DNA of 64,000 nt from Nematostella vectensis. Its lineage: Eukaryota > Cnidaria > Anthozoa > Actiniaria > Edwardsiidae. This document shows positions 43,201-55,200 of this stretch, piece after piece. Both the position numbers and the translations under genes were made by a program. The notes below the pieces were generated by a model that made no database searches, was not told where the DNA came from, and saw only the letters and a program-made list of their open reading frames with translations. The stretch is taken from contig NC_064047.1 in the NCBI RefSeq assembly GCF_932526225.1, forward strand, positions 3,595,501-3,659,500. The letters run 5' to 3'. The first letter of the stretch is position 1; each line of letters begins with the position of its first letter.

Positions 43201-46200
43201 TTTTTGTATTATTAATGTAAAAAAATTATGTTGAATATCATAATAAAGACTGGAATTTAAAAAAAAGGTTAGAATGCACTCTAGCGACATCACTTCAAAG
43301 GTGATAAAGTTGTAGAAATCAGCTGGTTAACAGTATTGTATAGTACCTTGGCCTGTGATTTTACATTGTGCCTCTCTCTCTTCAGAACCCATGCCAAGAC
43401 CTCGACCACGAGCTGTCAAGAAGCCGCTTCAGTACTATCGTGTACTGTACGCATTTGAGCCACGTAACCCGGATGAGATAGAAGTTAACGAGGATGACAT
43501 TGTTACTGTGAGTATTGTAAGGGGAAAAGATCTGCTCTGACCATTCCGTTTGTTGGTTTGTTGATGAGTAGAGTTTTGGGGCAGAAAAATATACATTGAT
43601 ATTGATGTATATAAAAAAAGGCTTTGAAATCTTATAATCTCTTGTATGACATTGAAGTCTTATAAATCTTTGATCTTTAATTGGGAGAATGGCATTTGAC
43701 CAGTGCTAATTTTATAATCGTGGGTGGGGATAGTAGCACAGCAATTATGTGTTGTTGCTTGTGATCATTGCTGCAGCACTTTTGTTACATCAGAAATAGT
43801 TATTACTTTCAAACATCTTAACATTTTTAGTTAGAATGTAATGGTCTTGACTTTGTTACTTTGTTTTTTTCTGAAGAACAAGAATAACTAAAAATATGAG
43901 TCTCTAAAAAAATTCATTTCTCCCTTACAATACTTTTTCTTTTTGCATAAGGCTTAACGTTATCCTCTGCTGTCCCTATTTTCTAGGTTGACCATGATAA
44001 CTGCACCGCGCCCCTGGGCTGGCTGAGGGGCAAGTGTCATGGCAAAACAGGGCTTTTCCCAGCAAATTATGCAGAGAAAATCAGTGAAGAGGAGGCCAAG
44101 CAAGCACAGTCCCCCGGCACTACCCCACTGGAGCCAGAAAAGCCCCATCTAGAAGTATCAGTCAAGTCATTGGCGGCTTCCATTAGTCAGCAGCTTGTAG
44201 GCGGTCAACAGGCTACCAGCCGTTCAGAGACAGCAGTGACTGCGAAACCACCAATCACTGAGGTGAGAGAAATTTTTGCCATCCGCCATTTTGTCATCCT
44301 GGCAGGTAGCCGAAAAAAAAATTGTATCACCCTTTAAACAATTCTTTTGGTATTTTTAATGGCTTGATTGGTTAAAGCTGCATTGTCACCAGTTTACTGC
44401 TTGTTGATTACGTAACAATCTCTGATGATTTTTAAAGGAAAACACGAAAAAATATTTTAAAATGATGAAAGCAGTGTGTCTATTGGAAGTTTCTTTGAGG
44501 ATGTGATTGATAATTTAGAGCGGATTGCCTGTTAAACAGTGCAGATTCTGCACTGAGGTTTCCATTAGTCCTCCGCAAGTAAACTTAAAGCCAGTCGATC
44601 CGATCTGCGCGACGCGTGGTTTTGTAGGCTATGAAAACCCCATGCATGTGAATAAATTAATGCTTAAATTTAACCCATCCTACAATAAAATCGACTCGAT
44701 TATATTTCTACGATATCAAACAATGCTGGGTAAGTTATATTTTTCTAAATGATGCGAGTTCTAAACATCCAAAAAAATAAAAAATAACAGCGTCACACAA
44801 GTCGGATTCATGGACTTTAAGACAATGCGAGGCGCTTCAGATTATTTTGTAGTTTTATCCGTAAATAATGCAAAGCAATACAAAGATAATGGAGAGTACA
44901 ACCGAGCCGATTCCTCAGTTACTTGAATAAAGCAGTGACTAGTATAGGGTGTACATAGTTTGGCTTTATTAAAGAAGTGATGATGTACAGTAATTTGCGT
45001 CGACGGGTGTGAGACGGTACCTTTCAACAGTGACAGCATTGCTCAGGCAATGTTGGTGCAGTTTGCATGTGGCTATCTATACAGTCTCAAAATCTATACA
45101 TACTATATCTATACATCTATACAGTCTCAAAATCTATACACATCTATACGGAGGATGTAGTTTGATGTTCCTGCGTTTTGCAAGGAAGTGATGATGTAAT
45201 TTGCGTTGTTTCTGATCGATTTGTTGTTTCTTTGGTAGGGTGTGACTTGCATAGGTACTACTTAAAATTTCTTAAATCTTAAATCTTATTTCACATTTAT
45301 TAGGCCTTAAAAAGGTCTTAAATTTAGGGAAAAGTTTTATAGTAGTCTTAAAAAGTATAAACGTTTAGAATTTCTTGCGAAGCTTATGCTTTGTGCGGTT
45401 CTAATTTGTTGAGGGAAGTGGTGATGTAATTTGCGTCATAGGGTTTGAGATGGTTACAGTTTGCCTGCTGTTATTTGCCTCTCTGCCCAAATGAAGACAG
45501 CAAATCCACACTGATCCTTTGTCAGTAGTTTTTGATTTCATTACAGCTTCTGTTGCTATAGGCCTCTTTCACTTTCGTGGCCTTTTGAGTGGCATACACA
45601 CGGCCAAAATAAACACAGAAATGGAGGCGAAAATCATGCCAGAGAGCGACAAAAAATTAAATATTTCAATTAAAATAATCCTTTTCTGACATTGAAACTA
45701 ACTGCATGATTCGTAAGTGCTGAATAAGATGCTTTTAGTTGTTGTTATTTTACCAGCAACGGCCGGAGGACATGCGAGTTCACCATCCCCCCAAAAACAC
45801 GTTATTTCTTAGTGCAGCCGTTAATGAATTCAACTTTAAACTGCTACTTTACTGAACTAATAGTGTTTGTGAGAAATTCATGGCTGTTTGTCGCATTCTC
45901 AGGGACCCAAGTCTGGAGGTGGTTCCCTCGCACCCCAGGGCTTGACCGCAATTGCCCTTTACCCTTACCGGGGCAAGAAGGACGACATGCTGTCCTTCAA
46001 CAAGAACGATATAATCGCTATCAAGGAGCAGCAGGACACGTGGTGGTCAGGCGAGCTGAACGGCAAGATAGGGTGGTTCCCTAAGACATACGTCAAGTTG
46101 ACAAGCACTGCTGTCAAAACGACTGGGTGGGTACCCTGTGTGACGGATGGGTGAGATTGGGTGGTTGGTTGTTTGTTAATTAAATTGTCGATGTTAGCTA

Positions 46201-49200
46201 ATTGTTTTACTAAAATACTAAAATTGCCTTCAGTACCTTTTCTAACACTAACCGTTACCCTAAGAGATTTCTTTAATCTTAGTATTTTCAATAATATAAA
46301 GTGATGATGTTATTTCTGTGGTAGGGTGTGACTTGCATAGGTACTACTTAAAATTTCTTAAATCTTAAATCTTATTTCATATTTAATAGGCATTAAAAAG
46401 GTCTTAAATTTAGGGAAATTTTTTATAGTAGTCTTAAAAAGTATAAACGTTTAGAATTTCTTGCGAAGATTATGCTTTGTGCGGTCCTAATTTGTTGAGG
46501 GAAGTGATGATGTAATTTGCGTCATAGGGTTTGAGATGGTAACAGTTTGCCTGCTGTTATATGCCCCTCTGCCCAAATGAAGACAGCAAATCCATACTGA
46601 TCCTTTGCTTTTTCTTGACCTATGAGATCATTTCGTACTCAACTCTGAACATGCCTCATCCAATGTGTCGTGTTTGAGCAAGGTTGTGTTTTGTTGGCTG
46701 TATGTTGATGTTGGGATTTTGCCCCCCTTATGTACAATGTTCCTTCCCTTCAGGCAAGGGGTTTTAAAATTGATGGATGTGGACTAGAAACTCAAATATT
46801 TACCTCCACATTCCTGATATTTTGCATCCTCTAACTAGGTCTTCGAGCAGTAATATATCGACCACACCCACTCCTACTCCGCCCTCCGAGCCACAGTTAG
46901 CCCAAACGGAGGATCTACCCATTCTTTTTGGTAAGAATATCGTGTATAAGTAGCAAAATAAGCGAATAGTGAATGTGTTACCTGTAGAGTAAGATAATAT
47001 TTGAGACTGTTATTTAAGGGTATTGACTTCAATCACAGCAAAATACATGTAAAACAGCAACAACAACGAAAAATGCACACAAAAGACAGCAACGAAATGC
47101 AAAAAAAAAAAAATACAACAAGATCAACAACAACATGAACGAATAATGCACGTAAAAACAAAAACAGCAACGAAAAACAACGACAAAAAACACAAGAACA
47201 AAAGCACACATTGTAAAAGGTCATAATCCGTCGTCCAGAATGTGTCGCGCTGTACACTTATAATGTACCAGGATAAGGTGATATCTGTCAGTCATTCTGA
47301 TTGAAATTCGTTCCTCATATACCCGCTTGAATCCCCAGAATGTTTCGCGCTATAGACTTATAATGTATCAGGATAAGATGATATCTTTCAGTCTTTCTGA
47401 TTGAAAATCGTTCCTCATATACCCGCTTGAATCCCCAGAATGTTTCGCGCTAAACACTTATAATGTATCAGGATAAGATGATATCTTTCAGTCTTTCTGA
47501 TTGAAAATCGTTCCTCATATACCCGCTTGAATTCCCAGAATGTGTCGCGCTGTACACTTATAATGGCGAGGAAGGTGACCTTAGCTTTAAGGAGGGCGAC
47601 GTCATCGGTATCACTAAGGACGAGGGGGAATGGTGGGAGGGGAGACTACGGGAGAACTACGGACTCTTCCCTGCAAACTACGTCAAGAAGAAAGAGGCAG
47701 AGGTAGGGGGCAGAAGCTCGCATTTGTTTTTTGAAATCTTACGCCAGGCTAAGTTCAAGCGTTTTATTATCCATGAGCCGTATTTACTGCATATTAATAA
47801 AAATGAACCAGGCGTATTGTTTTATTTTCATTCGCCTGCATTTGAATACGGCTCATGAAAAGTACGACGTTTGTGCAACGCCTCAGTGCCCTTTTGTTTC
47901 GGACCGAACATTTGACATCCAACACAAGGTAACATATTTTCCTTGGCCAGTTAGGTTGCTCTATTTTGTTTTATTGGAATTTACCCGTCGTCGTCTTCGT
48001 CATCGCCTTCATTCATTTGTAATTATAATGCATCGCTCGCTATTCTGGCCACCATGACAAAGTTTTTAGAAAGTTGGTCAAGTAGCATGCGTGATTCAAT
48101 CTTTTGGTTGATAAGAACTTTATAAGTAGGAGGATTTAATCGTGCTTTGTCGTGCCTGGAAGCATTTTTTGACACGCTGTTTAGCTAGTGTGGATTTGAT
48201 TATATAAAGATTTATTAAAAGCATTTCCTTCCTTTCTTTGACCATAGGTACCTGTTGCTGCTCCAAGATCGAAACCTGGTGAGTTTTAGCCACTAATAGA
48301 CTACCGGTCACTGCTTTTTCAGCGTACTTAAGCAACGCTGGAAGCAACAGCAGAAATCAATGGTAAATTTTAAATTTTCTTGGCCAGGGCAGGGTCTTAA
48401 GTTCAACTCCCTAGTTTGATACATTTCAGCAGTTCTCCTCCAAACCCCAACATGCCCAGATAAAAACGAAACTCCCAAGTATTATCCTTCAAAAGTCAAT
48501 GTTACGTATCTGTTACGTCCTTCTATTCATTTGTATAAAGCGTTTCACCAAGCGCAAGTCTACTTTATCTCTTAACTCACTCTTTTGTTTGTTTTCAGAA
48601 ATCGCGACAGTGGTTTCTCCGTACACTGCGATTGCCGCTGACCAGCTAAGCCTCGCCCCAGGTCAACTCATACGTGTTACTCGGAAAGACCCCAGTGGAT
48701 GGTGGGAAGGCGAGCTACAGGTTCGTAATTTGATGTTCGCCCATAACGTATAAAATACATGCGTGATTAATGGTGCCCCTGATCACTCATTTCAAGGTCA
48801 ATAATAAGCATTACTTGTAAGATAGCCAGTGCTGAAAAAAAAAGCAAGACAGTTTCCAGTTCCCTGTGTTTAAACCAGCCTTTTTGTTTTGAAATGGCGG
48901 CTTTTTACCTGCGAACTGTCACATTTTGGCAAATGCCAAGAAAATTAGCTCAAAGCTTAGGCTTTAATTTTCTTTTCGACTCCCTCATTATCTAACATAT
49001 CTGTCGTCTTTTGTACAGTATGGTTTTAATGCTGTACACTTAGTAAAAACAGCGACTGAAGTCAGCCTTTCGTACCTTTACTCGAACGATTCAACACTCG
49101 TGGCCCCCTCGTGCGAAGTTCGTGGACGATCTCACCTTACTAGAAATAGTGCCTAGGAATTCTCCCCCGGTCATGAACTTCCTCGTGGAGTATATCCACG

Positions 49201-52200
49201 ATTATGCGAACAGTCACAATATGGTTTTGAATCCCAAAAAGTGTAAATCAATAACCGTTGACTTCCTTGATTATAACAGCTGTGTGTGGGGTCCCATTGT
49301 TATCGGTAACGCAGTCGCGAAGCGCGCGAGCACTTTCAAATTACTCGGTGTTGTTATTTCTCACGACCTCACATGGGACGCTCACTGTGAAGTTATAATC
49401 AAAAAAGCCAACAAAAGGCTATATGCACTACGTCAGCTTAAGAAAAGTGGTTTAGGGGAAAGTGATCTAGTCAATGTGTATTGCGCCCTGATTAGATCGG
49501 TTGTTGAATACGGCTGTGTTGTTTTCTCTAATTTACCTAAACGCCTCTGCTATTCCTTAGAAAAGATTCAGAAACGGGCGCTCTCCGTTATCTACCCGAA
49601 TCTGAATTATGAGAATGCACTTGTACAGGCTAATCTTCAAGACCTTGAAAGCCGTAGGCAAGATCTCTGTAAAAAATGCATGTGTAATTTATCAGAAGAA
49701 AACCCTGTACATAAACTTATATTGTCAAGGACTATAACAACGTACAGCCTGCGATCGAGTGTAACCCGGCGTGCTGCACCGTCAAGAACCAAAAGGCTCA
49801 GTGACTTTGTTTCTGTCAAGTATTTAAATGTTTTGTAATTGTTCCTGTAATTCAGTCCTATGGCTGCGATAGGAATAAATAAACACATTAGTTCACTATG
49901 ATTGTGCTTGTTTTCGCCAGAGCACGTGCATGCGCATGCGCTATTCAGCACTGTCTATAAGGTAATGATGAGTGTATCAACGTCGGTGTGCGGTTTCCCG
50001 TTTTGCAGGCTCGCGGCAAGAAACGCCAGAGCGGGATCTTTCCAGCCAATCACGTGAAGATCCTCGCCAAGGGACCAGGAGGCAGCCAATCAGGATCCAG
50101 CACATCCACGCAGCAGCCACCTGAGGGGGGGAATGTAAGTAAATCATGTCACCCTGCTTAAAGTACGAAGCGCGCTGACGTTCAACCAAGGCTAAGTTCG
50201 ACCGTTGTAATATACGTAAGCCAAACTCAATGCAACTGCATGGAATAGTCATTCGTCTCATCTTCATTTGCATTGAATATGTTTTATACATGATATGACG
50301 ACTGAACTTAAGCCTACGATGAAGTTTTGGAAAAATATTCATTTAGCATTCAAGAATAGAAGTTTTCATTGACACGAGCCTGGAGGCTTCTGTCTTGTTT
50401 TGATACGCGGTTAGCTAGTGAAACAAATGTCAATCAGATAGTACTTTGTCTTGCATCTTGGCCTACTTCTTAAAACTGTCAAGGTGGCCACGGTAGCGGA
50501 CTTCGACCTGTATTATACATTTGGTTAATAATTGGTATGTCTGTGGACGCTTAAAAAAGACAAGACACAGCAGTACTTATGCGATGTAAAACACTTGGAT
50601 ATGGGTATTCAAAAACTCAAGGATGATAATTTGCGTCGTAGGATGTGAGAGTATCAATTTGCAAGAAAAATGTTTATGAATTACTTCACACCATCTTCAA
50701 CATGGTGTAGAAACAGTGAAAGCGTTGGTCCAGCAATTTTGGCGCGGTTTGCATCTGGCTTGATATTGCTCTGTTTTGATGATGGACGGAAAAGACTGAG
50801 CACCTTAGTTCTTACGAGTATGACAGAACAGATTCCACAGTTAACTGAATACAGCAATAGCTAGTAGAGTGTAGTTTGGTGTTCCTGGGTTTTACAAGGA
50901 AGTGATGATGTAATTTGCGTCGTAGGGTGTGAGATGGTAACGGTTTGCCTGCTGTTATTTGCCTCTTTGCCCAAATGAAGACAGCAAATCCACACTGATC
51001 CTTTGCTTTCTCCGATTTGTTATATAATATTTTTTTAGTTTGTTTGGAACATTCAAAACTCTTATCATTCATCAAAATACAGCTTTTACTGTAATATTTG
51101 ATATTTTAAAAATAGAATTTAGCTGTTTTAGTTGCATGATGCATTAACTGACATATATCAGTAGACAATTATCTGCTTTATTTGTAGATTTACGAGGTTC
51201 CCAGCTCACTTGTTAGCGCAACACAAGGTAATTAGTCTCTCTTCACTGTCATCATCATCATTACCATAGTTGGCGCCTTCAACATCATAATTTTTGTTAC
51301 CAGCTCCGCCCGCATCACTACTACAAGTAGCAACCAAGTTCTTGTTTTGACAGTTTTACTCCCTCTAAAACAAGTCTTCCTTGTTGTTCCCTCGTAACAA
51401 GTGTCCTTTGATTTTCCTTGTAACAAATGCCCCTTTATGTCCCCTCATAACATAACCCTTTATAACCCTTGATACCTCTGCAGGTCGACTGGAGCAAGTC
51501 CTGGCGATGTTTCCTTACACGGCCCAGAAAGGAGACGAGCTAACATTCTACAAGGGCAGCGTCATCAATGTCATGAGTAAAGATGGAGAGTGGTGGAAAG
51601 GAGAGCTGAATGGACAGGTCGGCATGTTTCCGTCCAACTACGTACAGTCACTTGGCGACCTTCCAGCGAGCACCAAACAATGTAAGTACTGAACCTTGCT
51701 TGAGTATCTTAGGCTAGGCCAGGAAATCAAGCTGAGTTTCTACATACACACGAGTGTTTACCAGACATAATTCAGCCGCCCAGTGCCTCTTTCCAGACGT
51801 CACAGTTCGACCGTAGGTGGCGCTTAGATGTAACTTTCCCTTAAAGAAGGCTTATCACGCCGCCATTACACGCTCCTGCACAATACCAAGTAACCTATAG
51901 CATCCATTTCCAACAGCTAATTCAAGCGAGTAACTGAGATACTTTCAATGTCATATCTTCTATCAAGTTTCTGACCTCTTTCGTGGATGGTTTTTCTGAG
52001 GTTTTCTCCTGACAATGTAGTATACATTGTATTTTCTAATGTGAACAATAACATTGTTAGACTTAGGCCTTATAACCGTATGGCTGTACAATAATATAAC
52101 AAGGCAATTTGAAAACGAAAAGCGTTTCAGTGTAATGCGAGAAGCGAAAAGATGGGTAAAGTGAAATCAGTTCGCCGTGTCTAAATACGGCACAATAAAG

Positions 52201-55200
52201 GTCAATAATAGTCAAGGCTGGAGAGAACCAAATGGAAACCGACTTGGCATTCCTCCTGTCTACTCGTCTGGCATACGATGGCAGAGTGATAGTTATTAGG
52301 AATGTAGGATTAATGTTGTATCTTCTTTAATATTGAGATGTTAGTTCAGTTAGACAGATAAGATGAAAAAAAAACAACCCTAGTAGTAGTGAATTTTGTA
52401 GAGCTAGGACAAGCATATTTTTAGAGGTAGTCTCAGGTAGCTGTAATAAAATTTTCATCATTTAATGTCGTCCACTAGTCTTCTCCTCTGCCCCCCTTGA
52501 CTTTTTATTCAGTACATACATCCCATTTGATCTCATCCAGCCTTAGTTGTGTGTAGTCAACCCTCGCTGCGTTTCCCGCCTTTTTTGCCTCACTTTCGTG
52601 CTCGTCCAATTAAAATTTAATACGGATTTATTCTCTTCCAGGATTGGCTCACGGAAGAAAGACCATAATGCTTTGGGGCCAGACTACTAGTTTGTAATTA
52701 CTTCTCGTGTACTGTGTGTGTTGAATTTAAAAACTGACTTACTCTGTGTAAGTTGTGCCAAAAGACTGTTCTATTTGACTGGCTTTTGCCTTTGTGGTTG
52801 AGGAAAAGATGTATTATTATTTTAATCACATTATGGAATTCTTTTGCTTATAGAAATATTAGGGTAACGAAATGCTTTAGATAACTTTCTCGCTAGATAA
52901 GAAAAATATAATAAAATTTATAAGCTTTAAAAGTAACATGGTTTTTTTTATTATAGATCGGTTTTAAAATCCGATTCTTATTTTTTTATATTCTCTGTAA
53001 CCATTTGGCAAAGATCGTTTTCGTCTGGTGGAGTGCGCGGGTGGTTGTGTAAGCTTGTTGTAGTTAGAATATAAAAGGCTTGTAATCTGGAGATAAGCGA
53101 ATAAACAAACACTTCTGTCTCTGCTGTCTTATGTGTGCTTGTTTCCTGGTAGATCTGTTCCCAAAGCGATGGGTCTTTTTGTCGTGAACCAGTTCCTTCC
53201 TTTTAATAAATATAATCAGAACTTTTACACTCGTTTTCAGTCACTCGTCAGTCACAGTCACACGGACCTTCTGTTTTTCGTTTCCGAGCCGCTACTGGTT
53301 TTTCGTGACAGAAGCCATTTCGCAGAGGACTGCTGCCGTAGGACCGCTTACCAATGAGAGGGCGCCGAAAAGCACCAAGCGCCGAGGAGACAGCAGACGA
53401 AAACTACATACGCACATACTCACAAAACCAAAAACAACGCAAAGCTAAGGAACAATTCAAACTTTATTCAATTGCTGGCTTTGTGTTTATCGGTATTTTC
53501 TCGGTGACAGTAGCTAAAAAGGCGATCCACTTTAATGTTGTTTTGTTTGTGATCGATCTAAAGCTGTAGATACAGAATTGGAAGAATTCGTGAAGTCGTG
53601 ATGACGTCCACCAAAAAGAGTTGTGACTCGTAAACGAAAAGCACAGGGTGGACGTGTAATGCCTAGTGCACACTAGCGACATAACAACATAACGACATGG
53701 GCGCGCGCACTATGTTTAACCCGACATAACGACATAAACGAAAAAGCGAATAGTATAAATCCACTCACATAATATCACGAATCTCGCAATTTAATTGGCT
53801 CCCGTACTCACTATCTTTATAGCCACAGATAGTGAGTAGCGAAAAAGCCGGCGTTTTCACAAAAAAATACTGAGAATTATTAAAATCGTCATTGATTTGA
53901 AGGTAGTATGTAGTGGATTTATACTAAAACAATTGTACTAGTCGTTCTCCTTTTCTATGAGTCGACTTAGCGCCTCGTTGACTATCTATTGACTCATAGA
54001 AAACTCGAACTCGTAGTCTAATTGTTTAATATAAAAAACGCATGTAAGTTCTGTTAGTGGCCTGTGTAGCAACTGTTTTTATTTATTTAAATGTTGGTGA
54101 TATCTCAAATAGCTTTTCGAATGAAAAGAAATGAAATACGTCAATCAAGAATACCCCCGCCTCCCTCTAACATTTTGGTCAGCGGTTTCACGTTGCATTC
54201 TCTTCACTACCCCCGTGATTTGTCAGTTTCTGATAAATATGATGCAACCCCGCTCTTCTGTTACAGGGTTCGCCGCTATCAAACAAAGAGACAAAAATAC
54301 CAAATGACCATATCAACAGCACTTCCAAAACAAATCAGAAGGCATTATTGTCACAAAATATTCAAGATTCGTTTTGTAAATATTGAAATCTGGGCACCAG
54401 TTCGTCAATTTGCTTGATTTGAACGAAAAGCAATATGCAAATCAATTAAAACACCCCACATGCATTTATAATGAGGTGTCTTTTTGGCGCGAAAGCGTTA
54501 CGTTATTTCTGCCAGCGTGTAAAATATGACGATTTCTGGCGGGCTATAAAATGAACATTCGGGTGGTGCTTCACACTTTTGCCGAGAAAAAGCGAGAATT
54601 ATTTACTATTGATTTTTGCGTGGTCCGTTATGGGATTTTCCCGTGGGGAATTCTCGTTTCTAACCGGTTTGCGTTCATCGGCGAGAAATATACACGTCAA
54701 GTCGAAGAGCAGTAGCAAGAGAAGTAGCAAGCGTAGAAAGGCGGAAAATCATAGAGTCACCATAACCGGCGGATCGAGTTATGTGCAAACCGGTAAAGCA
54801 AGTTTTTTCCGTTTTCCCATATCCTTTTTACATTTATGGCATTATTTGTTTGATCTTCATATTTGTATCTGTGGTGAAACTTGATTATTTTTCTACGATC
54901 TTTAATACCTATTATAAATAAACTGTTTTTCAATTCTCTCTCTTTTTGCGTAACGAATTTTTCATTCACGCGAGAGCTTTTATTCGCGCGATACTCAAAA
55001 CGCGCGAAACCTCAAAAGCCGTCGTGGCTTTTGAGTGGCGTGGTTCAAAGTTTATGGTATAAAATCTTTTACAAAGTGTACATGGCGATGTCTTATGTTT
55101 ATGCAAAAAAAAATTAGCCAAAAAACAAACAAACACATTTCTTGTTGTTGTTGTAGGGACTGGTTCATTCGACGCTGCCATCCTCGCTTCCATGTCTGAC

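Larger units (their letters stand above)
43386..51681 (+). other. ITSN1: Intersectin SH3A-SH3E coding block (exons 12-21)
   Basis: Five SH3 domains, which bind proline-rich partners such as dynamin, synaptojanin, Sos and N-WASP in the family. SH3A (exons 12-13): [18 protein letters not shown] with [16 protein letters not shown]3B (exon 14): [13 protein letters not shown] with [12 protein letters not shown]3C (exon 16): [16 protein letters not shown] with [12 protein letters not shown]3D (exons 18-19): [15 protein letters not shown] with [20 protein letters not shown], keeping the basic intersectin insert. SH3E (exon 21): [17 protein letters not shown] with [11 protein letters not shown]. All have the WW or GW and the P..Y binding residues, except that SH3A has its Trp as GWLRG and SH3D has His for Tyr in ANHV. 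Small linker exons 15, 17 and 20 lie between. Confidence 0.93.
51682..55156 (+). other. Intersectin intron 21 (about 3.5 kb) with possible internal features
   Basis: The longest intron seen in the gene, between SH3E and the DH-side exons. It holds a candidate alternative terminal exon (52642-52930), a possible 71-codon gene (53354-53569) and a hairpin element (53921-54032). A stretch at about 54700-54795 reads open with [19 protein letters not shown] and ends at a GTAAAG, but has no usable ATG and no recognised homologue. Confidence 0.55.

Noticed and set aside
46127-46130. Alternative donor GT at 46131 for intersectin exon 14
   Set aside because: Joining 46130 to exon 15 gives an early TAA; the donor after 46126 keeps the frame open, so it was chosen.
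49122-49838. A stand-alone gene between SH3D exons
   Set aside because: The frame is the tail of a LINE reverse transcriptase (FVDD box and downstream motifs), so it is annotated as a mobile element.
54579-54884. 101-codon plus-strand frame with a Ser/Lys-rich middle
   Set aside because: It starts at TTG rather than ATG, no homologue is recognised and no acceptor/donor pair gives a supported exon. Mentioned only in the intron 21 entry.
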